This document shows, piece by piece, positions 51,294 to 60,593 of a stretch of 64,000 bases of DNA. Position 1 is the first letter of the stretch. Each line of letters opens with the position of its first letter. The notes beneath the pieces are model-generated. The model was not told the DNA's origin and did not search any database. It was given only the letters and a program-made list of their open reading frames with translations. The stretch spans positions 124,001-188,000 of the forward strand of contig NZ_AEYE02000003.1 of the NCBI RefSeq assembly GCF_000298315.2. The letters are read 5' to 3'. The position numbers and the translations under genes were made by a program. Origin of the DNA: Rhizobium grahamii CCGE 502. GTDB lineage: Bacteria > Pseudomonadota > Alphaproteobacteria > Rhizobiales > Rhizobiaceae.

Positions 51294-51728
51294 CTACTCC
51301 GGCAGCGTGTCGCCCGAGCCGCCCATCTCCGCCGGCATGTCTTTGTATTTTGGCAGGCCGTCACGGATGCGCAGCACGCTTTCCTGATAGTTCACGTGCA
51401 ACGCCGGGGCATAATCGAGATCGGGCAGCAGGGCTGCGTAAACGTCGGTGACGCCCCAGGTCGGATGCTCCGTGTAGAGATGACCGCCGCAGCGGTCGCA
51501 GAATTTCCGAACGCTGGTATCGGACCTCTGGTAGCCCTCGACGTGCTCTCCACCCTTGGTGACGTGGACCGCCTGGGGCTGCCAGAGCGTGAAAGCGTTG
51601 ACCGGCCCGGCCGACCAATGCCTGCAGGAGGCGCAGTGGCAGTATCCCATTGCCACCGGTTCGCCGGTCGCAACAATCTCGACCGTGCCGCAGAAGCAGC
51701 GCCCGGTATAGCTTTTCTGATCGTTCAT
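51294..51728 (-). CDS. GFA-family (CENP-V/GFA) zinc protein
   Basis: 144 residues. Zinc ligands are visible as TGRCFCGTVEIVATGE, GYCHCASCRHWSAGPVN and KFCDRCGGHLYTEHP (two sites, Cys-x-Cys and Cys-x2-Cys). The family is named after glutathione-dependent formaldehyde-activating enzyme, but most members have no proven activity. It is transcribed opposite to hrcA and grpE and lies between them; its stop is 5 bases past the hrcA stop. Confidence 0.9.
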   Translation of the reverse strand: MNDQKSYTGRCFCGTVEIVATGEPVAMGYCHCASCRHWSAGPVNAFTLWQPQAVHVTKGGEHVEGYQRSDTSVRKFCDRCGGHLYTEHPTWGVTDVYAALLPDLDYAPALHVNYQESVLRIRDGLPKYKDMPAEMGGSGDTLPE

Positions 51729-51878
51729 GGTAGCAGCTCCCTGACCCAGGATGAGGCCGAAGCACTGAAGGTTTAGGCGGCACTAAAATAAAAGAACTTT
51801 AGCGCGAGCAAGTCAAGCTGGCCCTCTCGCATCCCCCGCATCGGTTGCCTTACATCGCGCGCTTTTCGGTCACGCAGA

Positions 51879-51907
51879 CTTGATTTTTGCCCGCTAAAGC
51901 TCGATAT
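51879..51907 (+). promoter_or_regulatory. Candidate heat-shock (sigma-32) promoter of grpE
   Basis: CTTGAT (51879-51884), 17 bases, CGATAT (51902-51907), about 40 bases before the grpE ATG. The -35 element agrees well with CTTGAA; the -10 is only a partial match. No CIRCE inverted repeat was found here. Confidence 0.4.
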
Positions 51908-51946
51908 CGGGCACATCCTAAAAGACACCAATCACCGGAGAACGTC

Positions 51947-52567
51947 ATGACTGACGAAACGACGAAGAACGGACCTGACGCAGCCGCGGCCGAAGCCGCA
52001 GCGGACGCCGCCGCAAACGTCGAGAACGAAGCCACCGCACAGCCCGATCCGCTGGAACTTCTGAGGACCGAGAATGCGGAGTTGCGCGACCGTTATCTTC
52101 GGCTTGCCGCCGAGATGGATAACCTGCGTCGTCGCACCGAGCGGGAAGTCAAGGACGCGAAGACCTACGCAGCCGCTGGCTTTGCCCGTGACATGCTGGC
52201 TGTTTCCGACAATCTGCGCCGCGCCATCGATGCTGTTCCGGAAGAAGCAAAGGCTGCCGCCGATGCCGGCCTGACAACGCTGATCGAAGGCGTCGAAATG
52301 ACCGAGCGTTCGATGCTGTCGGCGCTCGAGCGTCATGGCGTCCGCAAGCTGGAGCCGGTCGGCCAGAAATTCGACCCGAATTTCCACCAGGCCATGTTCG
52401 AAGTGCCGAATGCCGAAGTACCGAACAACACCGTCGTTCAGGTCGTTCAGGCCGGCTACACGATTGGCGAGCGTGTCTTGCGTCCGGCCATGGTCGGTGT
52501 CGCCAAAGGCGGCCCGAAGCTCGTCGAACCCGAAACCAATTCGGTTTTTGACCAGAAGGACGCCTGA
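51947..52567 (+). CDS. grpE: Nucleotide exchange factor GrpE
   Basis: 206 residues from the ATG of [20 protein letters not shown], with CCGGAG upstream. An acidic, Ala-rich N-terminus leads into the long coiled coil ([39 protein letters not shown]). The C-terminal beta domain has the GrpE signature [20 protein letters not shown] and [20 protein letters not shown]. It accelerates ADP release from DnaK. It has its own candidate heat-shock promoter. The stop codon is part of a hairpin. Confidence 0.97.
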   Translation: MTDETTKNGPDAAAAEAAADAAANVENEATAQPDPLELLRTENAELRDRYLRLAAEMDNLRRRTEREVKDAKTYAAAGFARDMLAVSDNLRRAIDAVPEEAKAAADAGLTTLIEGVEMTERSMLSALERHGVRKLEPVGQKFDPNFHQAMFEVPNAEVPNNTVVQVVQAGYTIGERVLRPAMVGVAKGGPKLVEPETNSVFDQKDA

Positions 52568-52578
52568 TTTATCAGGCG
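52561..52578. terminator. Hairpin at the end of grpE, between convergent genes
   Basis: CGCCTGATTTATCAGGCG: a 7-bp perfect stem with a TTTA loop that includes the grpE TGA (52565-52567). It is short and lacks a T-run, so termination may be weak or Rho-assisted. The nucleoside hydrolase gene converges from 52597. Confidence 0.45.
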
Positions 52579-52596
52579 CCCTGAAGGCACGAGGCA

Positions 52597-53541
52597 TCAG
52601 ATGCGGGCGAAACGCTCGATCAGCAGATCGAAGAAGCCGTCCGCATCGACATCGCGCATGACTTGCACATTGCGCTTGCGATCTGTCACGTGCCACCAGT
52701 CGACAACGGTCATGCCGACCGTCAGTTCCGACTTAACTTCGATCTCGACATTGCAGGTCCGCCCCTTGAAAAGCTCGGGCTTCAAGAGATAGGCGATTAC
52801 GGTCGGATCGTGCAGTGGGCCGCCGTCAGAGCCATACTTTTCGACATCGAAGCGTTCGAAGAACTCCAGCATCTCGACCATGGCGATGGCCGGGCGCGTG
52901 CCGAGATCGGCCATGCGCTTGACGCGGTCCTTGCGGGTCAGGAGCCTGTGCGTGACGTCGAGCGGCATCATCACGATCGGAATACCGGAGCGAAGGACGA
53001 TGTCGGCGGCCTCGGGGTCCACGTAGATGTTGAACTCGGCGGCCGGCGTAATGTTGCCGCCTTCAAAGAAGCCGCCGCCCATCATGACGAGTTCACGGAC
53101 ACGCGGGACGATGTCGGGCGCTTTCTGGAAGGCCAAGCCGATGTTGGTCAGCGGCCCCAGCGTACAGAGCGTCACGGCGCTTTGCGGCTCGCTGCGCAGC
53201 GTATCGATGATGAAGTCCACGGAATGCTGCGGCTGCAGAGCCATGGTCGGTTCGGCGAGAACAGGACCGTCGAGCCCCGTCTTGCCGTGGACGTGCTCGG
53301 CGGTGACGAGCTTGCGCGCGATCGGCTTGTCGGCGCCGGCAAAGACCTTCGTATCTCGGCGGTCGCAGAGCTCGCAGACAATGCGCGCGTTGCGGCTCGT
53401 ATAGGACAGCGGAACGTTGCCGGCGACCGTAGTGATCCCCAGCACCTGAAGTTCTTCCGGGCTGCCGAATGCCAGCATGATGGCTGCGGCGTCGTCCTGA
53501 CCGGGGTCAGTGTCGATAATGATCTTCCTAGGGTCCGCCAT
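52597..53541 (-). CDS. Nucleoside hydrolase (IunH/RihA-like)
   Basis: 314 residues. The calcium- and ribose-binding N-terminus is IIIDTDPGQDDAAAIMLAFG (DTDPGxDD), followed by GLDGPVL, LGPLTNIGLAFQ, MMGGGFFEGGNITPAAEFNI (NxxPxAEFN) and the C-terminal catalytic region LHDPTVIAYLL (HDP). It cleaves N-glycosidic bonds of purine or pyrimidine ribonucleosides. Base preference cannot be read with confidence. It converges on grpE and diverges from hsp20; the 260-base gap to hsp20 carries heat-shock elements. Confidence 0.93.
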   Translation of the reverse strand: MADPRKIIIDTDPGQDDAAAIMLAFGSPEELQVLGITTVAGNVPLSYTSRNARIVCELCDRRDTKVFAGADKPIARKLVTAEHVHGKTGLDGPVLAEPTMALQPQHSVDFIIDTLRSEPQSAVTLCTLGPLTNIGLAFQKAPDIVPRVRELVMMGGGFFEGGNITPAAEFNIYVDPEAADIVLRSGIPIVMMPLDVTHRLLTRKDRVKRMADLGTRPAIAMVEMLEFFERFDVEKYGSDGGPLHDPTVIAYLLKPELFKGRTCNVEIEVKSELTVGMTVVDWWHVTDRKRNVQVMRDVDADGFFDLLIERFARI

Positions 53542-53709
53542 TCCGATCGTTCCATCCTCATGGTGCGCGTCTTCGTGGCATGCACCGTTTGTTTATGCTT
53601 CCGTCGCAAATCGGCACAGCCGGCGCGGGCACGTTTTGATGCGAGGCGGCGCTTGCTTTGTCAAGGTCGGACCGTTGCGGGGCTTTCCAAGTGCGAGCGC
53701 GACATCCGC

Positions 53710-53739
53710 CTTGCGCCTGCGCCGGTCAGTTCCCATATT
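53710..53739 (+). promoter_or_regulatory. Candidate sigma-32 promoter of hsp20
   Basis: CTTGCG (53710-53715), 16 bases, then CCCATATT (53732-53739), a close match to the CCCCATnT -10 of RpoH promoters. Transcription would start near 53746 and give a leader of about 55 bases containing the thermometer-like hairpin. Confidence 0.55.
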
Positions 53740-53759
53740 GGAAACATTCGGATGCTGTA

Positions 53760-53797
53760 TTCAGGTCCGGCAAGGTCGCTTGAATCAAGGACTTGAA
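53760..53797 (+). promoter_or_regulatory. ROSE-like RNA thermometer in the hsp20 leader
   Basis: GTCGCTTGAATCAAGGAC (53775-53792) can fold with CTTG paired to CAAG and GTC to GAC around a single G-G mismatch. It joins a TCGCT element (the U-Y-G-C-U of ROSE thermometers) to the Shine-Dalgarno AAGGA at 53787-53791. A competing fold pairs TTCAGGTCC (53760-53768) with GGACTTGAA (53789-53797) over an inner CAAG-GTCG-CTTG hairpin. Both hide the ribosome-binding site. ROSE elements control hsp20 genes in rhizobia; function here is inferred. Confidence 0.6.
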
Positions 53798-53801
53798 GAC
53801 G

Positions 53802-54233
53802 ATGAGCCGCATGACGCCTTTCGCAAGCCCGCTACTCCTGGGCTTTGACGCCATGGAAAAGACGCTGGAGCGCCTTTCCAAGGCCAGCGACGGATATCCC
53901 CCCTATAATATCGAGCGAGTTGCCGCCGACCGTGCCTCCGGCGATCCGGAGAGGTTGCGCATAACCCTGGCCGTCGCCGGCTTCAGCGAAGAAGAATTAG
54001 ACGTGTCGGTCGAGGAGAATCAGCTTTCAATTCGCGGTCGCCAGGTCGAGCAGGGGGAGCGGGATTACCTGTATCGCGGCATCGCCGCACGCCAGTTCCA
54101 GCGGACTTTCGTTCTGGCCGACGGGATGCAGGTTTTGGGCGCTTGCCTGAAGAACGGATTGCTCTCGGTGGATCTCATCCGCCCGGAGCCGAGCCGTATG
54201 GTGAAGAAAATTAACATTTCGGTCTCACAGTAG
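53802..54233 (+). CDS. Small heat-shock protein Hsp20 (IbpA-type)
   Basis: 143 residues from the ATG of MSRMTPFASPLLLGFDAMEK; an in-frame TTG at 53793 lies inside the leader hairpin. The alpha-crystallin domain runs from about residue 35 to 125: PYNIERVAADRASGDPERLR, LAVAGFSEEELDVSVEENQL, IRGRQVEQGERDYLYRGIAA, RQFQRTFVLADGMQVLGACL, and the consensus A-x-x-x-N-G-L appears as CLKNGLLSVDL. It is an ATP-independent holdase. The DUF1150 gene follows 49 bases later. Confidence 0.94.
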   Translation: MSRMTPFASPLLLGFDAMEKTLERLSKASDGYPPYNIERVAADRASGDPERLRITLAVAGFSEEELDVSVEENQLSIRGRQVEQGERDYLYRGIAARQFQRTFVLADGMQVLGACLKNGLLSVDLIRPEPSRMVKKINISVSQ

Positions 54234-54282
54234 GACAACGGCGCATGTTGAGCCGTTGGTCCCTTCTCTTGGAGGTACAGGA

Positions 54283-54540
54283 ATGTTGATGAAAGAAGCC
54301 AATTCGCACCTGACCAAAACCGAACTTGCCGGTATCGGCAACGGCGAGGTCGCCTATATCCGCAAGATGCGCAACGAAGAAGTTGCCAAGTGCTTCCCGG
54401 AAGCGCCCGACATCGATCCGAGCGTTGACCTTTGGGCGCTATTCGGCGCCGATGGCACGCCGATCCTGTTGACGGATAACCGTTCCAGCACCTTCTTCAA
54501 GGCTGCCGAGGATGAACTGAAAACGGTGAGCTTGCACTAA
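54283..54540 (+). CDS. DUF1150 family protein
   Basis: 85 residues from the ATG of MLMKEANSHLTKTELAGIGN, with GGAGGTACAGG upstream. The DUF1150 core is GNGEVAYIRKMRNEEV, then DLWALFGADGTPILLTDNRS. In alphaproteobacteria this small protein typically follows an hsp20 gene, as here, and is probably co-transcribed and heat-inducible. Its function is unknown. It ends 7 bases before the convergent trmB stop. Confidence 0.92.
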   Translation: MLMKEANSHLTKTELAGIGNGEVAYIRKMRNEEVAKCFPEAPDIDPSVDLWALFGADGTPILLTDNRSSTFFKAAEDELKTVSLH

Positions 54541-54547
54541 GGCAGGC

Positions 54548-55249
54548 TCAGACGCGCTTGAATGTGAGATAGGCGGAAGATCTGCCTTCGCGCCGTGCCT
54601 TGGCCTCGTAGCGTGTGCTCGGCCAGCCCTCGTAGGGCGTCAGCCAATCTGCTGCATTCTGTGCAAGCCAGTCGAAGCCGCCATGGTCGCGGCACTTGAG
54701 CAACGTCCAGTTGACGTAGGTATCGATGTCCGAGGCGAAGCAGAACAGCCCGCCCGGCTTCAGCACGCGGTGGAAGCGGTCGAGGTTGGTTTTCGACACG
54801 AAGCGGCGCTTCCAGTGCTTCCGCTTTGGCCACGGATCCGGGTAGAGCAGGTCGATCTGGTCGATCGAGGCGTCCGGCAACCAATCCAGCAATTGCGTCG
54901 CATCGTCGTTGTAGACGCGGACATTCCTGGCGTCCGCCTTGTCAACGCTCGTCAGCAGCTTCTGCATGGAATTGATGAAGGGCTCGACACCGATAAAGCC
55001 GGTGGACGGCATTTCGACGGCGCGATGGATCAGATGCTCACCGCCGCCAAAGCCGATTTCCAGGCGGAGCCTGTCGGTCGGCACCGGAAAGAGAGTGTTC
55101 AGCGGCTCGGGCGGAGCCGCTGAAAGGTCGATAAGGAACGCCGGAAGCAGGGTGTTTAGTCGCTCTGCCTGATGTTCGCGCAGAGCCTTTCCCTTGCGGC
55201 GACCGAAGAACGCTTCGGTCGCCCTTCCACGACGTTCCATGTCGGTCAT
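54548..55249 (-). CDS. trmB: tRNA (guanine-N7-)-methyltransferase
   Basis: 233 residues; the start overlaps the metK stop by 4 bases, and [20 protein letters not shown] three codons in is an alternative. SAM site [20 protein letters not shown], then [15 protein letters not shown] and the hallmark [20 protein letters not shown]. It makes m7G46 in the variable loop of tRNA. It is the last gene of the long minus-strand run that starts at mur, and is probably coupled to metK. Confidence 0.96.
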   Translation of the reverse strand: MTDMERRGRATEAFFGRRKGKALREHQAERLNTLLPAFLIDLSAAPPEPLNTLFPVPTDRLRLEIGFGGGEHLIHRAVEMPSTGFIGVEPFINSMQKLLTSVDKADARNVRVYNDDATQLLDWLPDASIDQIDLLYPDPWPKRKHWKRRFVSKTNLDRFHRVLKPGGLFCFASDIDTYVNWTLLKCRDHGGFDWLAQNAADWLTPYEGWPSTRYEAKARREGRSSAYLTFKRV

Positions 55250-56499
55250 GCTGCTTCCTTGACCTTGACAGCGTCCTTGAGCGCCTTGACGAGGTCGGTG
55301 CGCTCCCAGGAGAACGAGCCGTCGCGGCCAGCCTTGCGACCGAAGTGGCCGTAGGCCGAGGTCTTGGCGTAGATCGGCTTGTTGAGGTCGAGGTGACGGC
55401 GGATGCCGGTCGGCGACAGGTCCATGTTCTTGCGGATCGCGGCTTCGACCATGTCTTCCGTCACACCCTTGCCGGTACCGTGCAGGTCGACGTAGATCGA
55501 CAGCGGCTGTGCGACGCCGATGGCATAGGAGAGCTGGATGGTGCAGCGGTCGGAGAGGCCGGCGGCAACGACGTTTTTCGCGAGGTAGCGAGCAGCGTAG
55601 GCAGCCGAACGGTCAACCTTGGTCGTGTCCTTGCCAGAGAATGCGCCACCGCCGTGCGGAGCAGCGCCGCCGTAGGTGTCGACAATGATCTTGCGGCCGG
55701 TCAGGCCGGCGTCACCATCAGGGCCGCCGATGACGAACTTGCCGGTCGGATTGATGTACCACTTGCAATCGTCGGCAATCGGCAGGTCGCCGAGAGCTTC
55801 ACGGATGTAAGGTTGGACAACCGCGCGCACCTTCGTCGAGTCCCAGCTTTCGTCGAGATGCTGGGTGGAAAGGACGATCGACGTGACTTCGGTGGGCTTG
55901 CCGTTGACGTAACGCACGGTCACCTGGCTCTTGGCGTCAGGGCCGAGCTTCGCGACGTCGCCGTCGCCCTTCTTGCGGGCGGTAGCAAGGAGCTGCAGGA
56001 TCTTGTGGGAGTAATAGATCGGCGCCGGCATGAGGTCAGGCGTTTCCTTGCAGGCGTAGCCGAACATGATGCCCTGGTCGCCGGCACCTTCGTCACCCTG
56101 CTGGTCGGCAGCACTATCGACGCCCTGGGCAATGTCGGCAGACTGCGAGTGCAGAAGCACGTCGATCTTAGCCGTCTTCCAGTGGAAGCCGTCCTGCTCG
56201 TACCCGATGTCCTTGATGGCGCGGCGGGCAGCAGCCTTGAACTTGGAAGGATTGATGACGTCTTTGCCGTCCTTGTCCTTCTTCATCAGGCTCGGCGGCA
56301 GGCGCACTTCACCGGCGATCACGACGCGGTTGGTGGTTGCCAGCGTCTCGCAGGCAATGCGCACGCCCCAAGGGTTGACGCCGGTCTTGGCGGCTTCGCG
56401 GTAGACCAGATCCACGATCTCGTCGGAGATCCGGTCACACACCTTGTCCGGGTGACCTTCGGCAACTGACTCGCTGGTGAAAAGGTAATTGGCGCGCAT
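55246..56499 (-). CDS. metK: S-adenosylmethionine synthetase
   Basis: 417 residues from the ATG of [20 protein letters not shown]; a start 8 codons upstream is weaker. MetK motifs: [40 protein letters not shown] (GAGDQGxxFGYA), and [20 protein letters not shown]. It makes SAM from methionine and ATP. The protein is longer than E. coli MetK (384), with insertions near residues 75-95 ([20 protein letters not shown]), a feature common in Rhizobiales. No SAM riboswitch was recognised in the 183-base leader. Confidence 0.96.
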   Translation of the reverse strand: MRANYLFTSESVAEGHPDKVCDRISDEIVDLVYREAAKTGVNPWGVRIACETLATTNRVVIAGEVRLPPSLMKKDKDGKDVINPSKFKAAARRAIKDIGYEQDGFHWKTAKIDVLLHSQSADIAQGVDSAADQQGDEGAGDQGIMFGYACKETPDLMPAPIYYSHKILQLLATARKKGDGDVAKLGPDAKSQVTVRYVNGKPTEVTSIVLSTQHLDESWDSTKVRAVVQPYIREALGDLPIADDCKWYINPTGKFVIGGPDGDAGLTGRKIIVDTYGGAAPHGGGAFSGKDTTKVDRSAAYAARYLAKNVVAAGLSDRCTIQLSYAIGVAQPLSIYVDLHGTGKGVTEDMVEAAIRKNMDLSPTGIRRHLDLNKPIYAKTSAYGHFGRKAGRDGSFSWERTDLVKALKDAVKVKEAA

Positions 56500-56631
56500 T
56501 CCGGGATTCCCCTCAAAGAACAAAAGCTGCGTAGTAGGTACTCAGTTCGCGCGCGAAAAACAAGCGTAGAAGGACATAAATATATCTTTATATCTGCGAC
56601 TAAGTGGCAAATTGTGCCCAAAAAACGCCAA

Positions 56632-56654
56632 AAAGCGGCCGTTGTGACCGCTTT
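56632..56654 (-). terminator. Rho-independent terminator after the phrR/praR gene
   Basis: On the minus strand AAAGCGG pairs with CCGCTTT around a 9-base loop and is followed by a broken T-tract (TTTTTGGCGTTTTTT). It lies 29 bases after the stop of the XRE gene and ends it ahead of metK. Confidence 0.75.
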
Positions 56655-56682
56655 CGCTTTAGCTCAAAATTTTCAGTGGCTA

Positions 56683-57102
56683 TTATTCGCTGTCGGCTTC
56701 GGCCGCGAGTGCCTTGACCAGTTCCACGACCTTGCGGCGAACCTTGGGGTCGGTGATCTTCACAAAGGCGCGGTTGAGCTGCAGTCCTTCGGACGACGAA
56801 AGAAAGTCGACCACATAGTTGGAGCTGGAGGCTTCCGCCATGCCGGACAGGCCGGAGGACTGTTCGCCGGGGGCATCTTCAAAGAAGAAGGAGACCGGGA
56901 CGTTCAGAATGCTGGAGATGTTCTGGAGACGGCTGGCACCGACGCGGTTGGTGCCCTTTTCGTATTTCTGAATCTGCTGAAAGGTGATGCCGAGGGCCTC
57001 CCCGAGCTTTTCCTGGCTCATTCCGAGCATCGTTCGGCGAAGGCGAATGCGACTACCAACATGGACGTCGATGGGGTTCGGCCGCTTCTTGTTCTCAATC
57101 AT
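56683..57102 (-). CDS. XRE-family regulator, PhrR/PraR type
   Basis: 139 residues. The helix-turn-helix spans about residues 15-70: HVGSRIRLRRTMLGMSQEKL, GEALGITFQQIQKYEKGTNR. The rest matches the rhizobial PhrR (S. meliloti, acid-inducible) and PraR (R. leguminosarum, represses quorum-sensing and surface genes) family, including ISSILNVPVSFFFEDAPGE. The upstream gap has a direct repeat TTCAACC and TTCAAACC (57124-57140 region), a possible autoregulatory site. It has its own terminator and lies between lnt and metK. Confidence 0.88.
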   Translation of the reverse strand: MIENKKRPNPIDVHVGSRIRLRRTMLGMSQEKLGEALGITFQQIQKYEKGTNRVGASRLQNISSILNVPVSFFFEDAPGEQSSGLSGMAEASSSNYVVDFLSSSEGLQLNRAFVKITDPKVRRKVVELVKALAAEADSE

Positions 57103-57253
57103 GGTCCTGCCCTAACAATAATTTTCAACCTTGTTCAAACCGGCATGCCAAACCCATCCCCAAAACGCCACGTTGCAAAGTCTTAGTTAACCACCTTGAA
57201 ACATACGCTAAGAACGCCGATCCCAACCACTATGCAATTTTAGGGGTTTTCGG

Positions 57254-58855
57254 TCAATTCTGCTTGAAAACAAAACCAAAGCGAGAAACCAGGGCAATTA
57301 CAAACAGAAGTATTTCCAGCAACCAGAAGTAAGTTTGGCGCGGATAGCCTGCAGGGCGATGCGCGTCGAAGCTCGCGATAGTTGCGTCGACGAAGCCCGT
57401 TTCATTGAGGTCAAGACCGGCAATGACTTCGCCGCGAGCGTTTACGAGGGCTGAAATGCCGCTGTTGCCATTACGAATCAGCGGCAGCCCAGTCTCCACG
57501 GCACGCAGCCTGGCCTGCTGGAAGTGCTGGTAGGGTCCAGGTGTTGCGCCGAACCAGGCATCGTTCGTGACGTTGAGGATGGCATTGGCGGCACCAAGGT
57601 CGCCCGTCATCTCGTCAGGGAAAATGATCTCGTAGCAGACGAGCGGATAGAATTTGATCCCGGTCGGCAAGGTCAGCAGCTGGCGGCTGGCGGCGGGCGA
57701 AAAGCCACCCGGCATCTCGACCACGTTCTGGATGCCGAAATCGTCGAGGACGCTCTCGAACGGCACATATTCGCCGAACGGCACGAGATGCACCTTGTCG
57801 GCGGCGCCTGCGATCTGTCCGCGGCCGTCGATGACGTAGATCGAATTGTAGTAGCGTGGCGGATTGCCTGGGCCGGTATCCTCCACCCGAACGGCACCCG
57901 CGATCAGGATCTGGTTGTCGTCGAGCGTATCGGCGATGCGGCTGAGTGCGTCCTGATTGTCCGTGAGGATGAAGGGAACAGCCGTCTCCGGCCAGACGAT
58001 GATGTCAGGCTTCCGGCCGCCATCCTTCGGGGGCTCGGCGGAGAGCTTCAGATGCTTCTCGAAGATGGCGGCGCGGTCGCCGTCGGTATCCATCTTCGCG
58101 GTCTGTTCGATCATCGGCTGAACGAGGCGGATGATCGGGCTTTTGGCGTCCGCCGCTGGTGCAGGCTGCGGGCCATAGAGGATATAGGCGCCGTAGCCGA
58201 TATGCGCTGCGAAAAGCAGGGCCGCCAGGGAGAGGCCGAGTTTGGCGCCCTGGCGGGTGCCGAGCAGTGCCGGAGCGGCAAAGATGAAGACCGACAGTGA
58301 GGTGATACCCATGATGCCGATGACATGCGCCGATTGCATCATGAGCGGCACGGGCGTCATGCCGTAGCCGACAGCGTTCCATGGAAAGCCGGTGAAAAGC
58401 ACGCTCCTCAGCCACTCCAGCAATCCGAAGCTCGCGGCAAGCGCCGCAATCCGCCCCATGCCATCAGACCACAGGGTCCGCGCCAGCGCGGCGGCAATTC
58501 CGTAATAGATGGCGAGCACCGCAGGCAGGCCGAAGATCGCCAGCGGCAGCGCCCAGGCAAAAGCCTCCGCATCGATCATCAGGGCGTGGCCAAGCCACCA
58601 GAGGCCGGCAACGAAATAGCCGAAGCCGAAGAGCCAGCCAACGGCGAAGGAAGGCCACAGCCGGCCTATCCACCCGCTTTCAGGAGCAGCCGCTGAACCG
58701 TCGATCAGCCAGACAAGGAGCGTGAACGACACGAACATCGCGGCAAAGAAGCCAAAGGGGGGCAGGGCCAAAACAGCGACGGCGCCTGCAAGGATTGCCA
58801 GTGCAAACCTTTTGAACCCCCAGGCCAGGATAACCCTGTCTGCAAGCCGCTCCAT
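57254..58855 (-). CDS. lnt: Apolipoprotein N-acyltransferase
   Basis: 533 residues from the ATG of MERLADRVILAWGFKRFALA, with GGGAG upstream; an ATG 9 codons earlier lacks one. Membrane helices fill the first 220 residues, followed by a periplasmic nitrilase-like domain with the Glu-Lys-Cys triad: Glu in VWPETAVPFILTDN, Lys in DKVHLVPFGEYVPFESVL, and Cys in KFYPLVCYEIIFPDEM. It acylates the N-terminal Cys of lipoproteins in the inner membrane. It belongs to the mur-to-trmB run, 77 bases after the corC-like gene. Confidence 0.95.
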   Translation of the reverse strand: MERLADRVILAWGFKRFALAILAGAVAVLALPPFGFFAAMFVSFTLLVWLIDGSAAAPESGWIGRLWPSFAVGWLFGFGYFVAGLWWLGHALMIDAEAFAWALPLAIFGLPAVLAIYYGIAAALARTLWSDGMGRIAALAASFGLLEWLRSVLFTGFPWNAVGYGMTPVPLMMQSAHVIGIMGITSLSVFIFAAPALLGTRQGAKLGLSLAALLFAAHIGYGAYILYGPQPAPAADAKSPIIRLVQPMIEQTAKMDTDGDRAAIFEKHLKLSAEPPKDGGRKPDIIVWPETAVPFILTDNQDALSRIADTLDDNQILIAGAVRVEDTGPGNPPRYYNSIYVIDGRGQIAGAADKVHLVPFGEYVPFESVLDDFGIQNVVEMPGGFSPAASRQLLTLPTGIKFYPLVCYEIIFPDEMTGDLGAANAILNVTNDAWFGATPGPYQHFQQARLRAVETGLPLIRNGNSGISALVNARGEVIAGLDLNETGFVDATIASFDAHRPAGYPRQTYFWLLEILLFVIALVSRFGFVFKQN

Positions 58856-58932
58856 GCGCACTCCCGTCAAGCCGCGAATCAACCCGACCGCAGTGTTTCA
58901 AAAAAGCCGCCGTTTGTCGTGCTTCGCGGCAA

Positions 58933-60081
58933 TCAGTTTGTCGTGGGAACGTCCGTCTGCCGCTCGTCGCCCTGGTCCGAGCCGGTTGTGCCGTCACCAT
59001 CAAGCTTGGCGCGGCGCCGAATGGCCTGGCGCTTGCGGGTAATCCTCACTCGCTTGATGCGACGCGGATCGGCATCGAGGATGTGGAACTCGAAACCGGG
59101 CAGGGCCTGCACCACCTCGCCGCGCACCGGAATGCGTCCAAGCTCGGAGAAGATCAGGCCGCCCAGCGTGTCGACTTCGTCGACCTGCTCGGTGATGTCG
59201 AAGTCCGGTCCGATCGCTTCGGCGATCTCTTCCAGTTCGACACGCGCATCCGCGACGAAGACGTCTTCCGATACCCGTTTGAACATGACCTCTTCGTCAT
59301 CGTGTTCGTCATCGATGTCGCCGACGACCATCTCGACGATATCCTCGTGCGACGCCAAGCCATCGGTGCCGCCATATTCGTCGATGACGAGCGCCATCTG
59401 CGTGCGGTTCACCTGCATGCGGCGCAGCAGATCCGACGCCAGCATGGATGGCGGGACGAAGAGGATCTTGCGGATGATCCCGGCCTCGGACAGCGTCTTC
59501 TGCAGGTCGACGCGGCTGAGATCGAAATTCGCCTTCACGGTGCGTGTTGGCTTCTGCAAATGTTCGGGGGAAACGTCCACCAGAGGTGTCGCCGGCTTGA
59601 TGGCCCTGGCGCTACCGCGGCGCTTGTTCCGCGCCTGCTTGGCGACGTAGGAGAGGAGATCTCGGATATGCACCATGCCACGCGGGTCGTCGAGCGTATC
59701 CGCATAAACGGGCATGCGTGAACGACCGGATTCCTCAAACAGGATCATCAGTTCGCCGATGGTGATGTTCTGATCAACGGCCTCGATATCGGCGCGCGGC
59801 ACCATAACATCGGCAACCCGCACTTCGCGGAAGCGAAGGATGTTGTGCAGCATCGCCCGCTCATCGGGCGAAAAGACGTCTCCGACCGCAGCGTCGGTCA
59901 TCAAAGCGTCCGCAATGTCTTCGCGAAGGCGTGAGTTTTGCTGCGGTCTCAGGATGCGCGCCGCGCGCGACCAGAAGGATTGGGATCGTCCGGACTGCCT
60001 ACTACTGCCACCCTCGTCGGAAGAGGATGATTGATCGGCGTCCTTGGCCTCGGCGGCCGGTCTCGTCGTAAAGTCGCTCAT
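58933..60081 (-). CDS. HlyC/CorC-family CBS-domain protein
   Basis: 382 residues. Tandem CBS domains ([40 protein letters not shown] and [40 protein letters not shown]) and a C-terminal transporter-associated HCC domain ([20 protein letters not shown]). No N-terminal DUF21 membrane domain is present. Family proteins are linked to magnesium and cobalt handling and are nearly always found with ybeY and lnt. Its start overlaps the ybeY stop by 4 bases. Confidence 0.93.
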   Translation of the reverse strand: MSDFTTRPAAEAKDADQSSSSDEGGSSRQSGRSQSFWSRAARILRPQQNSRLREDIADALMTDAAVGDVFSPDERAMLHNILRFREVRVADVMVPRADIEAVDQNITIGELMILFEESGRSRMPVYADTLDDPRGMVHIRDLLSYVAKQARNKRRGSARAIKPATPLVDVSPEHLQKPTRTVKANFDLSRVDLQKTLSEAGIIRKILFVPPSMLASDLLRRMQVNRTQMALVIDEYGGTDGLASHEDIVEMVVGDIDDEHDDEEVMFKRVSEDVFVADARVELEEIAEAIGPDFDITEQVDEVDTLGGLIFSELGRIPVRGEVVQALPGFEFHILDADPRRIKRVRITRKRQAIRRRAKLDGDGTTGSDQGDERQTDVPTTN

Positions 60082-60593
60082 GGTTCCATTTTAAGGTCTT
60101 GACCCTCGTATGGGTCAGATAGGCCGAGTACCGCCAAAATGCGAGTCTCCAGCCCCTCCATTATTTCGGCTTCAGCGTCATTATTATGGTCGTAGCCGAA
60201 GAGATGCAAGAATCCATGCACGATCAAATGCGTGAGGTGGCCCTCAAAGCTCTTCTCGAGCTCGACTGCCTCCCGCTCCACGGTCTCTCTTGCGATAATG
60301 ATATCGCCCAGCATCGGACCTGGCACCTTGCCCGGCGTGACGGGAAAGGCGGGAAAAGAAAGCACATTGGTCGGCTTGTCCTTGCCGCGCCATTCCGCGT
60401 TGATGTCCTGGATCGAGGCGTCGTCCGTGAAAACCAGCGAAACCTCGGGCACCATTTTCGGAAATGGCTGTTTGACCGTCTCGCGCAGATAGCTGGCGGC
60501 CGTTTCAAGCACCCGGTCCGCCAATGCATGCAACGCATCTTCGGAGGGCCAATTGCCCTCCTCGACGCTGATCTGGATATCGAGTTCCGCCAT
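60078..60593 (-). CDS. ybeY: Endoribonuclease / rRNA maturation factor YbeY
   Basis: 171 residues with the zinc-binding [20 protein letters not shown] motif (three His) near residue 130, plus [20 protein letters not shown] and [20 protein letters not shown]. It acts in 16S rRNA 3'-end maturation and ribosome quality control. The stop-start junctions with phoH (one base) and corC (four bases) indicate translational coupling. Length is slightly above E. coli YbeY (155). Confidence 0.96.
   Translation of the reverse strand: MAELDIQISVEEGNWPSEDALHALADRVLETAASYLRETVKQPFPKMVPEVSLVFTDDASIQDINAEWRGKDKPTNVLSFPAFPVTPGKVPGPMLGDIIIARETVEREAVELEKSFEGHLTHLIVHGFLHLFGYDHNNDAEAEIMEGLETRILAVLGLSDPYEGQDLKMEP

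Noticed and set aside
50025-51946. CIRCE element (TTAGCACTC-N9-GAGTGCTAA) near hrcA or grpE
   Set aside because: No sequence close to either arm was found on reading both gaps.
56500-56682. SAM riboswitch in the metK leader
   Set aside because: I looked for SAM-II and SAM/SAH-type conserved cores and pseudoknot arms and could not identify them. The one clear hairpin there fits a terminator of the upstream gene. A covariance-model search would decide.
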